From contig JANTQA010000045.1 in NCBI GenBank assembly GCA_027625915.1, positions 558,001 through 622,000 on the forward strand: a stretch of DNA of 64,000 nucleotides, given 5' to 3'. This stretch comes from Anaeramoeba flamelloides (taxonomy: Eukaryota > Metamonada > Anaeramoebidae). The notes below the pieces were generated by a model that was not told the DNA's origin, searched no databases, and saw only the letters and a list, made by a program, of their open reading frames with translations. Every line of letters starts with the position of its first letter. Position 1 is the stretch's first letter. The position numbers and the translations under genes were made by a program. Positions 26,356 to 36,842 of this stretch are shown piece after piece.

Positions 26356-28373
26356 TTTTAGTACATATAACCTCACCCTGTGAGGGAGTATCTAGTTTTT
26401 TTTTTATCTAAAATATATGAGTAAAATCTTGTTTTTCACCACATTCTTTCTAATAATACCCCCCCCCCCCCCCCCCCCCCCCACGGTATTGGAAGAACAA
26501 CTATTAATCACGAATTGTGGAAAATTTATGTATTATTGATAATCTTTATATTGGGTTTTTATCCCGCCTATGTATTATGGAAATGATATCACAAATACAG
26601 AAATTGCTAAAGAGTTCCGCAGGGTCTCCAGTTTTTCCAGAATTCAATAGAATCTAAAAAAATCAAATATTTTTTTTGATCCTTTTGGATTAAAAAAAAA
26701 AAAAATAACTGCAAACCAGATGTAATTTTCTTGGATGACCCTCTCTCTGAAAAATAATAAAAAAAATGAAATATGTTGATTAAATTACATCTTGGCTTTT
26801 GTAAAGTCTATATTATTTTTCATTAAAAGGGACAAACATATTATTAAAAAAATTTTTGAAAGTTTTATTGTATTGAGGTGGTTGAATTCAAAATTTCATA
26901 AAAACTTTACCACATTACCCCCCCCAATCCAATTTACCCTGAAACTTACTATTTTATGTTAAGGAAAATGATATATAAATAAATACCTCATCTAAAATAA
27001 ACCAAATGTTTTGGGTATTTTATTAATATCTATTGAGAGTAAAAAAAATAAATAGAGCAAATGTATATCATCAAAAATATTCTACCGAACAACAATTTGG
27101 AAAAATAAAAACAAAAATAGCCAAAACATTAAAAAAGAAGTAAAAAACACAAGTTCTTTATAATGATTATTTTATTTTTTTGATAACAGTGGTGAAAATT
27201 TTAAAACATTAATGATCAATAATAAGAAACTCTACAATTACTTAAATTCAAAGTTGTATCTTGCAAGTGTTTGAAGAATATGTGTTTTTTTTTTTTTTTT
27301 TTTGTTTTGATTGAAAATCTTTATTATTTATCTTTTTCATTCTTAGAGTTTTTCTTTAAGTTGTAAGTATTTACGTTTCTCAAAATTTCTTTCTTTTTTT
27401 TTTTTTCATGAAAAATATAATTAAAATGAATCGTTGATCCAAATCGTAGAATATTTCCTTTAGGGTTCCTTCAAAATTTCAAAGGGGTTGTATCAAAGGG
27501 GTTTTCAACAATTTGTTGAATTATATATCTAGAACTTAAGTACTACTCTTCCAGGTGAAAACCGTGGAATTGTTGATAAAAAATCCCTTGAAAGAGTTCT
27601 GTCATCTTCAGATAAATTCACAAACTGAAAATTTCTATTTCAAAAAAAAATAGGAAATTTTCTATAATTCCAACAATTGTCACAATTTTACCTTTCGGAG
27701 ATCGTACCAAAATTTCAATTTAATATTTCATAATTTCCAATTTCAAATCTATAAACAGAAAACAATTTCCTAAGAAGTTCTAAATATTGTTACTGGTACT
27801 TTGATAAATTAATAATGTTTTTAAATTTGAAAAACTGATTTGAAAATTACTTGGAGTCATTTTTTTTAAAAAATCCCTTTCAAAAATTTATTTGAAATTT
27901 TTTTTTGTTTCTGAGTTTTGAAACGAGTAATTTTATTGTCTAATTTCTTCAGACTGTTTATTCTTTTTGAGAAATGAAAGTAAAAAAACACAATAACTCA
28001 ACACTCTCTTCGAATGGCAACGTAGCCCTTAAAAAGACAATTTACAAATTTGTCTTCAAAAGAAAAAGAGAAAAATATTCAACGAGTGTTCTCAACCCAT
28101 CTTTGAAAATAGTTCAAAGTCCGAGTAGACACACAAATTTTTCTTCTTCAAATTTGTTTCACGTTTCTCTTCAAATCCAATTGTGACTATTTTTCCGAAC
28201 AAAAGCAAAAATTTCTTTTTTTCAATTTTTCCAAAATTCCTTCGACAAAACCCAAAACATGAGGTTTCAATGTTTATTATTTTTAAATCTAATATTTTTC
28301 AAACAAGTTTGAAGAAATTGATAATTTTTTTAAGAAACCTTTTTCATTTTTTTCTTCTACTTAACTTTCACAA
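24529..28373. other. gene-free stretch with microsatellites
   Basis: No convincing gene. Contains TA repeats at 25936-25953 and 26319-26354, the C24 run at 26459-26482, and half of a TTTTCCAGAATTC hairpin module near 26632-26700. A 70-codon ATG frame at 27974-28186 has a somewhat varied composition but no recognisable family or splice continuation. A 127-codon minus-strand frame at 25299-25682 is driven by homopolymers. Confidence 0.45.
26459..26482. repeat. C24 homopolymer
   Basis: Twenty-four consecutive cytosines in DNA where C is otherwise rare, about 100 bp after a 36-bp TA repeat (26319-26354). No other C or G run in the window comes near this length. Confidence 0.95.
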
Positions 28374-28935
28374 CACATGACAACAAATTTTTGTGGAATT
28401 TTTGGTTATTTTTTAATGAAATCTTATTGAAAAAAAATTGAAAAAAAATTGAAATTTAATTGAAATATTTAATGAAAATTATTGAAATTTCCTTGAAATA
28501 GTCAATGGAAGTTACCAGGAAAATCAAAGGAAATTGTTAATTGAAAAATAAATGAAAAAAGGTTGAAAATTTTATGAAAAATTAAAGAAAAATAAATGAA
28601 AAATTATTAAAAAAAATGATTTTTATTGAAAAAAATTTTTAGTTATGGGAAAAATATCAGTAATTAGATAAAAAAATAAAGTGAAAAAAAAAAAAATAAA
28701 AAAAAAAAAGATTGATTTACTAATAATTTAAAAATAATCAGAAATCCATTTATTAATCAAAATATCTCGATTTTTTTTTAGTCATAATATTGAAAATGGG
28801 TTGATAAATTTTCTTTTCTTCTAAGTTTGTAATAAATTTTTTTCGTTGTTCAGAATTTTCAGGTCCAAAATTATTAATTTTTTTTTTGAAATATAAAATT
28901 CATTAAAGTACTTTTTTTGTTTAGAAAGTAAAGAA

Positions 28936-29268
28936 TTACATTTTTTTCGCAACTCGTGATGCTTCATCCCTTCCCGGATATCTTACTTGATTAAAGCTAT
29001 CTTTTGCCTTTAATATTAAAATTTTGCTAACTATCATCCTTGTTGTACTACGATATGCTTCTAATTTGAGGTTTTCTTCAAAAATAAAATCTATTGTTGT
29101 TTTCTTCAGATTAGTCTTTGTTTGTTCGTTTGTTTTCATTTGAGACTCTACTAATTTCATCATGTTTGTTTGATTTTCTTCTAAATGGTCAATTTTCTTG
29201 ATAATATTTTTTATTAAATTAACAATTATATCTTAAAGTTAACAGTAAAATCGAAATAGAGTGAGAAA

Positions 29269-29335
<67 letters not shown>

Positions 29336-30088
29336 AAAAAAAAAGAAGAAGAAAAAAGAAAAAATTAGCATACGTAATTCTTCGTTTTTTATTTCAGAAT
29401 TTTTGTTTTTTATTTTCTTCACTTTTTCGGGCTCTTTTTCAATTTCAATTTCAATTTCAATTTCCTTCTCTTTTAAATTCTCCTTCTCTTTTTCATTTTC
29501 TAATTCCGATTTCTTTTTATTTTTTGAGAATTGATTTGAATTTGTTTTTTTCAGGGATTCGTTTTCTTTTTAGCTGTGAATCTAATATTAATATTAAAAA
29601 GAATATTAAAAAAAAAAAAAAATTAATAAAAAAAAAAAAAAAATATTAAAAAAAAGAAAAAAATATTAAAAAAAAAAAAAAAAAAAAAATTAAAATTTAC
29701 TTTTTATATAATTTTCTTCAAATATATGTTCTCCGTTCGAAAAGGGAATCCATTCTGTGGTTGATGATTCATTATTATTTTTTTTTTCTTTTAATGTAAA
29801 AAAAAAAAAAGAATTTAAAATAAAAAAAAAATTGAAGAAAGAAAAGGAAAAAAAAAAAAAAAACCATTTTTTCTTCTTCTTTGAACATAGCTTGGGTCCC
29901 ACAATCCTTCCTTAACTAGTTCATCATACACTTGGTTCCATTTGGGTTGGTTACATAATTCTTGGATTTTTCTTCTGCGTTCATGAAACTTACCATCATA
30001 AGAAACATCGAATTTTTTTAAAAATTGCTTCCATTAAGTTCTTTGTAATTTTAATGATTGGAATGTACTTTTCTTTATTTGTAATCAT
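28936..30088 (-). CDS. leftward gene of the transposon, unknown function
   Basis: Proposed exons on the minus strand: 30088-29865, 29787-29701, about 29581-29374 and 29231-28936, with GT-AG introns made mostly of T (the largest has T59). Exon 1 contains YDGKFHERRRKIQELCNQPK then WNQVYDELVKEGLWDPSYVQ, a Trp-containing helical segment; the frame shifts by one at an A7 run shortly before it (about 30027), so either this copy is damaged or the start lies elsewhere. Exon 2 has TTEWIPFSNGEHIFEENYIK; exon 3 is Lys/Glu-rich (KEIEIEIEIEKEPEKVKK); exon 4 has a likely coiled coil (KKIDHLEENQTNMMKLVES) and ends with a basic tail. The exon 2-3 join is not certain. By analogy with other two-gene transposons it may be a DNA-binding or accessory factor for the divergent transposase; this is inference. 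Confidence 0.45.
29275..29333. repeat. A59 homopolymer
   Basis: Fifty-nine uninterrupted A residues, seen as a T tract in an intron of the leftward transposon gene. A second run of 41 A lies at 30095-30135 in the spacer between the two divergent genes. Confidence 0.9.
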
Positions 30089-30092
30089 ATTA

Positions 30093-30137
<45 letters not shown>

Positions 30138-30206
30138 AATAAAAATAAAAAAGATAAAAAAATGAAACTTCAAATCATTTTTTTATTATTTCACCAACAT
30201 TAGTTG

Positions 30207-33200
30207 ATGTTTCATATACACTATAATTGTTTACAGTGTGGGAAATTATTCCGTACAAAGAATTCACTTGATAAACACATTTCTTGTTATCATGTAAATT
30301 TTTACAAAACTATAAGGCAAGAGAAAAGAAAAAGAAATAGAGTAGAATATATACAAGAACAAATCGACAAAAAAGAAAAAGAAAAAGAAAAAGAAAAAGA
30401 AAAAGAAAAAGAAAAAGAAAAAGAAAAAGAAAATGAAGATGGTGGAGAAACAGAATTTATAGAAGAAGGAGAAATCAACACTTCAAATAATTTCATTAAT
30501 TCACGTGGATTGGAAGACATAATTCATAATAATAAAGATAATCGTAAGGTTTTTTGATTTTATTATTTATTTATTTTTTTTTTAATTTTTTTTTTTTGAT
30601 TTTTTTTCATTAAAAGAAAGAAAAAGATGAGATAAATAAGAAAAGAAAAAACAAAATTAAATAACATAAAAAAAAAAAAAGTTTGAGAAAAAAAAAAAAA
30701 AAAGAAAAAAAAATTTTGAATTGATTTTGGATTGGCTTAACTACAAATCAACCGTGAGGTCCTCCTTCGGTCTGAGGTCTGATTTGCGTTTAGAGGCCAA
30801 CTAAAAAATCAATTTTCGAAATGGTTTGCTCCAAATAGTTCATCCGAGGGCAGAATTCAGAGGAGAGGGACCAATCATTTTTCAAAAAATTTTCTTTCTT
30901 AACTTGGATTCGAACTCGCGTCATACAAAATTATACCTAAACGTACTACCACTAAAATATAAAGAATAATTCACTATATTTAAAAATTGGGATTTTTTTA
31001 ATTAGATTTTATTTCAATTTTTTAGAAAATTAATTTTCAAAAAGTTTTGAAAATTTTTAAAGTTCAATGAAAAATTTAGAGAATAATTTTTTAATTTTTT
31101 ATTATATTTATATATAAAAATATATTATCATTTTTTTTTACTCATAAATTAACTTAATATTTTAGAATTACCCACACAAAATAATATTAAAAATGAACAA
31201 CCACTGCCAAATTTTGACAGATTTATTAATGAATTTGATGAAATGTGGATAGAATTTTATATTCTATATTTAGAATCAAAAATTTCTTCAGCACAGGCAG
31301 AGAAAATTTTACATTTTATAGAGAAATTTTTTTTATCCAAAAGGGGGAAAAAAGACTTCCCAAAACAATGCGAACACTCAAGAAAAAGATCAATCAATTA
31401 ATCAATATACAGCATCCGAAAGATATTAATCTAATTTCAAAAAAAATATATTGAGAAATCTGGAAAACTCATATTACTTGAAGATAAAATTCAAACAAAA
31501 TATTTTTCACCAATTACATGGATAAATATGGTCGTTCACTCGGATATAATTAAGCATTTATCTTTCAAAAAAAATGAAGAAATAGAAAATTTAGTAACAA
31601 ATGAGGGTTTTTTCCCTTCGCGTTTTTCAAGTTTTCCGGCGTTTGATGAAAAAATTAACAAAATTCCAAAAATTGATCCTGATCTTTTGTTTCTAATTGG
31701 TTTTTATTATGATGATTTTAAATGTACAGAATCGTTTTCACTTGGTGGATTATATATGTTTATTGATAATTTGGAATATACTTGGAGGTTAAAAGAACAA
31801 ACCATTTTTTTTGATTTCACTTTTTACCCGCAAAAACTCGAATAAACGATATTCTAAAAAAACTTTCCTTTGGTGAAAGATCTAGAAAAATTAAGAAATG
31901 GAATTTATTTAGGAGGTAAAAAAATACAAGGTGTTATTTCATGTTTTGTGGGTGACACAAGAGAATCTTTTCCAGCAAAAGGTATGCTACAGCCAGGTGC
32001 TTTAAATTCATGTTCATTCTGCAAATCAGAATTAGGTGATCAAAATTACTCAAATGGGGATTTTCAATATAAAAAAAGGGAGAGAAAAGATATAATCAAA
32101 ATTCAAGAGGAATTGAATGAATCTTATTTTCATAATTTTAATATATATACTCTTCGTAAAATTAAAAAAAAAAGAAAAGGAAACTGGAATCAAATTTCAA
32201 CTAGGAAATATTTGGATAAATGAATTAAAACTGGATCCAACGTCAACTTCTCATTTCCCAATTTGTTGGTTTCATCTCCTTCTTGAAGGTTTAATCAAAA
32301 AATATTTTTAAAATAATGTGTCGTGGAATGTCCAGAAATCATATAATTCTAGCAAATAAAAGATATAAAAAATTAAAATTCCAAAAGGGTTAAAAAGAAT
32401 TTATAAACCTTTTGGAAAAAATCATCTTGCTTCTATTGATATCCAATTGTTGATTCAATTTAGTTTGATTTGTGTTGTTGATTTAGTTGAAAAAAAATTT
32501 CTAAATTTTTTATATATAAGTTCATATTTAATTAAAAATCTTTATCAACCAACAAGAAGTAAAAAAAATAAATGAAAATCTACATAAATATATAGTTAAT
32601 TTTATTAAATGTTACAAAACATGTTCAGATCAAAATTGTGATCGTATATCAAACTTACATATTTTTGCACATCATTTAGAAACTTCGATAAAAAATAATG
32701 GGGGGATGAATACACTTTTTTTCGCTTTAGAAAAATATCATCAATGGTTCAAACCAAAATATGGCCAACTTCACAAAAATCAAAAAAACACAATATTCTA
32801 TTATTCAAAAAAAGAAATTTTCAAAAAATATCTTCAATATTTCAAATTATATATTCGAAAAACTGATAAATCTAGTGGGAATCCAAAAAAATTTCGAACA
32901 AAATGGCATAAGTTTGATATGGAAGAAATAAAATTTCAAAGAAATAAATATCCTTTTGAATCAAAGTCTATAATAATTAATAAACATAAATATCTTTTTA
33001 AAACACGATGCTCAATTAAGAAAAAAAAAAATATGTCAAAATAATCAAATTTTTATTTTTAGATTCTGAAATTAAATCAAAGCCATTTATTGTAGTTAGA
33101 TATTACACTCAAGTTGATAAAAAGAATATTTTTTATTTAAATTCTAATCTTCGTTTAATCGATTGTACTGAAATAAAACAAATAGTTCATGTTGTCAAAC

Positions 33201-33327
33201 ACTTTCAAAATAAAAGTACTAAATTTGAGGATTACTATTCAATAAATGAATTATTTATTCCTCATGTTCCTTCTTTTTTATCTTATAACAAAAACAAATT
33301 AAATAAAATATCAGAATATATATATTA
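30207..33327 (+). pseudogene. C2H2 zinc-finger transposase-like gene, decayed
   Basis: Exon 1 (30207-30543) encodes a C2H2 finger, CLQCGKLFRTKNSLDKH followed by a second His (C-x2-C-x12-H-x4-H), then a long Lys-Glu repeat. A GTAAGG donor at 30544 joins a TTTTAG acceptor at 31165 in frame. Downstream blocks, spread over changing frames, resemble a class of transposon-derived proteins found in animals and protists that carry an YYDD...LGG...I.NL segment and an H-DLLEG segment: here FLIGFYYDDFKCTESFSLGG (about 31690-31750), ISCFVGDTRE, CSFCKSELGD, FPICWFHLLLEGLIKKY (about 32255-32310), LHIFAHHLETSIKNNGG (about 32655-32700) and a C-terminal domain to about 33327. The family assignment is from memory of these motifs and needs a profile search. 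Roughly four to six breaks are present. Confidence 0.5.
30712..30968 (-). mobile_element. tRNA-derived SINE-like unit
   Basis: On the minus strand an A-box-like TTTTAGTGGTAG (30957-30946) lies about 40 nt before a perfect B box, AGTTCGAATCC (30916-30906), the spacing of a Pol III internal promoter in a tRNA. A tRNA fold is not convincing (the T stem does not pair well). After it comes a less AT-rich body of about 190 nt that can form a stem (AAATCAGACC against GGTTGATTT), ending in a T8 tract. It is the most G/C-rich patch of the region, sits in the first intron of the transposase gene, and no second copy was found in this window. Confidence 0.5.
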
Positions 33328-33827
33328 AAAAATCAAATAATCTTACAAAATAAAATAAAACTTATATCTTTTCTCCGTTTTTTTTATATTCAGCTTTCAA
33401 ATTTTTATAGATTTAATTTAATATAAACACATATTTAAAATTCATTTTGAGCTCTATTTTTTTTATTATTTTTTTCTAATATTTTATTAAAAATTTGTTT
33501 AAAAAAAACTTGTAATTATATTTATATTTTTTCTTGTACATAAATTTTCATACATTTTTCATTTGAATTTATATACTTGAAATTATGTTGAAATTTTATG
33601 GAATTTTTAAAGAAAAATTCTTGTATTTTTTGTCATATTTCATCAAAGGAAATTCAATTGAAATTTTAATGAATATTAAACGAAATTTATTTCCAAAAAA
33701 AAAAAAAATGAAATTATATGAAATTTAAATGAAATTTCAATGATTTCATATATATTTGTAGTCATGTGAAGAAAGAATTTTTGTTTTTATTTTTTAATTT
33801 TTATTGTAACTTTTTTTTTTTTCATCA

Positions 33828-35213
33828 ATGACAAACAAAATGCAAAAAGTAATGTCCCTTAAAGTCCACTTTGGAAATGAAATTCGACGATGGTCAATGC
33901 AACGAAATAGTTCCTTCCAAGATCTTTGTTTGATTTTAAATAAATTATTCCAAATTGATGTCAGCGATCGGAAACAATACTCTTTGCAATACAAAGACGA
34001 CGAAGACGAATTTGTTGTGTTTACAACCGATCTTGAACTTCGTGAAGCAATAAGGTTTGCCTCTACGAGTGAACGACCTCTTTTAAGACTCTTTATTGTT
34101 CAAGCGAAAAGCAAGAAACTTCCACAACAAAAAAAGAAGAAAACGGTTTTCAAGAATGGGAAACAAAAGCAAACAAGCAGTTGCCAAAAAAGAAGATGCT
34201 GCAATAACCCTTTCAATTTTATGAACATACCTTCAATGTTTTTCTTCCCACCTGAGCTAACAAATATCTTTAATGATCTTGGCGGTCTTGGGAACAGAGT
34301 TGAAAAATTGGTTCAAAATAAAAAAGTTGTTGGCTGGTTTAAAGAAGTTCTTCCTCGTTTACAAAAAAATTTAGAGAGGTTAATCGAAAATGGTGCAAAC
34401 GAAATTGAGACTCTTCATGTACAAATCCATTCACTTCTAGAAGAAAGTAAACTTTCAAAGGAAATCCAAAAAGAGATCACCGACCTTTCCACTCTTGCAA
34501 TCAATCAAATTGTGCAAGTAAAAGACTTATTTTCTAATCTTCCAATTGAACAATTGATCAAGAACTTTTTTGGTCAAGGATTTGGTAAATTTACATTCCC
34601 TTGCCAAATGAAAGATATGTTTGGCACAATGATGAAGGACATGTTCCCTCAAAAGAAGTGCTCTTTTAAAAATAAGTGCACAAAAAAATGTGACTTGAAA
34701 TGCTCACAGGAATCGGAAAACGATAATTTGACAAAAAATCAAGATCAAAACAAAGAACAAGAAAAGGAAAACGAAAAGGAAAAAGAAGCTGAAATTGCTA
34801 TTGAAAAAGAGAAAGAAGAACAAGAATTCACCCCACTCGAAGAAATTGAAGAATTCTTTGATTTTAATGAAACCAAAGAAACCGAAGAAACTGAAGAAAT
34901 TAAAGAAACTGAAGAAATCAAAGAAACCGAAGAAACCAATGAAACCAAAGAAATCAAAGAAACTGAAGAAACCAAAGAAACCAAAGAAATCAAAGAAACC
35001 AAAGAAACCGAAGAAATTAAAGAAACTAAAGAAATCCTTCAACAAGAAATGGAATATGAAGAAGAAATGATAAAACTTATAGAAATTGGGCTTGTTGATC
35101 TTGAACTTAATCTCACATTATTAAAAAAATTCAAAGGTAATGTTAGAAAAACTGCAAATGCAATTTTAAGCAATTCTCAAGTGGAAACAAAAAATTTCCA
35201 AACATTTATTTGA
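33828..35213 (+). CDS. PB1 + UBA-like protein (p62/NBR1-like)
   Basis: Single-exon gene, 461 residues, ending TGA. Residues about 10-95 form a PB1 domain: a basic face with Lys12 (LKVHFGNEIRRW) and an acidic OPCA loop, YKDDEDEFVVFTTDLEL (55-71), so it could both donate and accept in PB1 chains. The middle holds a Cys cluster (CQKRRCCNNPF, and CSFKNKCTKKCDLKCSQ near 275-295), a possible zinc site, then a Glu-Lys-Thr repeat tract (about 346-400). The last 50 residues before a short tail (EEEMIKLIEIGLVDLELNLT, then KKFKGNVRKTANAIL) look like a UBA domain. The segment EEQEFTPL near residue 333 fits a W/F-x-x-L LC3-interacting motif with acidic flank. PB1-LIR-UBA order is that of selective autophagy receptors such as p62 and NBR1; no ZZ finger or NBR1 four-Trp domain is seen. 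The start is the first ATG, 60 bp after the transposon end. Confidence 0.75.
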   Translation: MTNKMQKVMSLKVHFGNEIRRWSMQRNSSFQDLCLILNKLFQIDVSDRKQYSLQYKDDEDEFVVFTTDLELREAIRFASTSERPLLRLFIVQAKSKKLPQQKKKKTVFKNGKQKQTSSCQKRRCCNNPFNFMNIPSMFFFPPELTNIFNDLGGLGNRVEKLVQNKKVVGWFKEVLPRLQKNLERLIENGANEIETLHVQIHSLLEESKLSKEIQKEITDLSTLAINQIVQVKDLFSNLPIEQLIKNFFGQGFGKFTFPCQMKDMFGTMMKDMFPQKKCSFKNKCTKKCDLKCSQESENDNLTKNQDQNKEQEKENEKEKEAEIAIEKEKEEQEFTPLEEIEEFFDFNETKETEETEEIKETEEIKETEETNETKEIKETEETKETKEIKETKETEEIKETKEILQQEMEYEEEMIKLIEIGLVDLELNLTLLKKFKGNVRKTANAILSNSQVETKNFQTFI

Positions 35214-35554
35214 TCAAGTCTACGAAAAATTATATATAGAAATGATAAATTAAAGGTATTTAAACACATTTTTTAAAGTTTAGAATGATATGTCTAGTCT
35301 ATTTACGGAATGATAGTAACATTTTGAAAAAAAAAAAAAAACAACTTTTTTCATTTTATTTTTTTTTATTTTTTTTGAAATTCAAATTTTTCAGAAAAAA
35401 ATACAATATTTTTGGAAAAAAGAAGTTACTCTTAGAAAGATACTATAATGTGTAGAAAAAATTTTCAGTAAAATGTTTTGAAAAAACTGAGTTTTAATAA
35501 TTTTGAAAATTTTTGAGATTTTTTTACAAAGGTTAGAAAATTGAAAAATTTAAA

Positions 35555-36263
35555 TAAACTATTTTTCAGTCAAAGGGGCCCAGTTGTAATGGTATAATAC
35601 ACGTGTTTAAAGGGTTTGCATAGATATTAGAAGAAAAATTTTATTTTGGAAATTTTTAAAATTGAAATCATTTTTTCACATTTCTACACATTTTTGTTTT
35701 TTTTTTTCGATTTTTTTTTTTAAAAACGTCATTCATTTGCAAAAAATTTTTTATTGCAAGATCAATAGTCACTTGGTCAAAACTTGTTATTCTAATGTCA
35801 TTGAAACCATGTAAAGATTGTTGAGAAATCATATTGATTTCTATTGGAATTCAATTCGATCTTTGATCCTGATATTTGTTTAATAAATGTGAAAAATTTT
35901 CACTTCATTTTCATTTCCTTTTTCAAATAGAGACCACAAATACCAACAAACTTTGTTTGAGGGCTTAATTTCTAAAAGAAAAGTATGGAAAATGAAGTGA
36001 AAAATGTTTGATATTTATTATTCGAATACCAGTAGAAGTTCAAAACAAACATCGTTGTTTTTTCTCAATAGGGCCCCTAAGAATTTGAGTTTTGAAATTT
36101 TTAAGAAAAGCTATTGATTTATTAATATTCTTTCAGACATGTATCAACATTTCTTCGAGGTGTATTATTCTGTTTATTTCTTATTTGTTCTTCAAAGGTC
36201 AATTATTTTATATAATTGAGATTTGAAAAAAACGTTGGGCCCCTTTGACTGAAACAGAGTTTA
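35555..36263 (+). mobile_element. 709-bp TIR element (CAGTCAAAGGGGCCCA family)
   Basis: Left end TAAACTATTTTTCAGTCAAA then GGGGCCCA; the right end is the inverse of TAAACTCTGTTTCAGTCAAA then GGGGCCCA: 28 bp with two mismatches. No coding frame. A smaller palindromic element (about 35868-36038) sits inside it. Related copies: 6785-7335, 38550-39235, 39721-40429 and 59990-60325. This copy has the best ends and is probably the youngest. Confidence 0.8.
35868..36038. mobile_element. ~170-bp palindromic element nested in the 709-bp element
   Basis: Inverted arms TTTTTCACTTCATTTTC and GAAAATGAAGTGAAAAA lie around a core with GAGACCACAAATACCAACAA, and outer arms TGATATTTG..TAATAAAT and ATTTATTATTCGAATACCA. 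The copies at 38.8 and 40.0 kb carry it at the same place, whereas those at 7.1 and 60.1 kb run straight from GATC to AAAATGA, an empty site. Confidence 0.7.
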
Positions 36264-36842
36264 TGATCAAAATTTGAAATATTTTTTTTTTTTTTTTCTA
36301 ATTATAATCATGCTTAAATATTTTTCAAACATATTGTTAATAAAAATAGAGATATTATTTTATTATTTAAAATTTTGATATTCAAACTATTTTTTGATAT
36401 GACTAGATTTATTATAAAAAGAAAATTTTAAAATTATTAAATAAAAATTCAAATTAAGCAGATAAAACTTAATAATCAATAGTTCTGATTGGTAATGATA
36501 TAAGAAGATTTAAAAATCATTAGTTCTAATAATGATATTAACAAACAGTCATATCACTAAGTGCCGCCTGATTCCTTCAAGTGTCCAGGGTTTCCAGAAT
36601 TAGAAAGAATAGAAAAAAATCAAAGATTTTAACTCAATTTTTTTGAATTATGAAAAATATAACGGATTTTTTTTTAAATTTGATAAATAAAAAGAAATTT
36701 TTTTAATTTTTCTTTTCATTTTCCAAATTGATAAAAGCCCAAGACAAAAAATATTTGAAATGAGTAGCCTCAACTCCCAATTTAAAAATGAGAAATCTCA
36801 TGAATTATCTAAACATATATTCATATGTTTATGATAAGAATA

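Larger units (their letters stand above)
28374..33768. mobile_element. 5.4 kb two-gene DNA transposon with 15-bp ends
   Basis: The left end reads CACATGACAACAAAT and the right end is the inverse of CACATGACTACAAAT, one mismatch in 15. Inside each end lies 150-300 bp of DNA full of GAAATTT/TGAAATT-type motifs (28415-28610 and 33590-33745). Two multi-exon genes diverge from a central A-rich spacer (30089-30206): an unknown protein leftwards and a C2H2 zinc-finger transposase-like protein rightwards. There are no capsid-like or reverse-transcriptase-like frames. The rightward gene carries several frame breaks, so this copy is probably dead. Any target duplication is at most AA, too short to prove. 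A SINE-like insert sits in the first intron of the rightward gene. Confidence 0.6.

Noticed and set aside
26459-26482. Telomere or origin signal at the C run
   Set aside because: No repeated telomere-like unit; a pure homopolymer only.
27974-28186. 70-codon plus-strand frame left of the transposon
   Set aside because: Composition is a little coding-like, but there is no recognised domain, no splice continuation, and it cannot be separated from chance.
30906-30958. A functional tRNA gene on the minus strand
   Set aside because: A and B boxes are present, but the T stem and acceptor stem do not pair convincingly, so a SINE-type derivative is preferred.
34704-35070. Long frames on both strands over the Glu-Lys-Thr repeat of the PB1 gene
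   Set aside because: Shadows of the triplet-type repeat in other frames.
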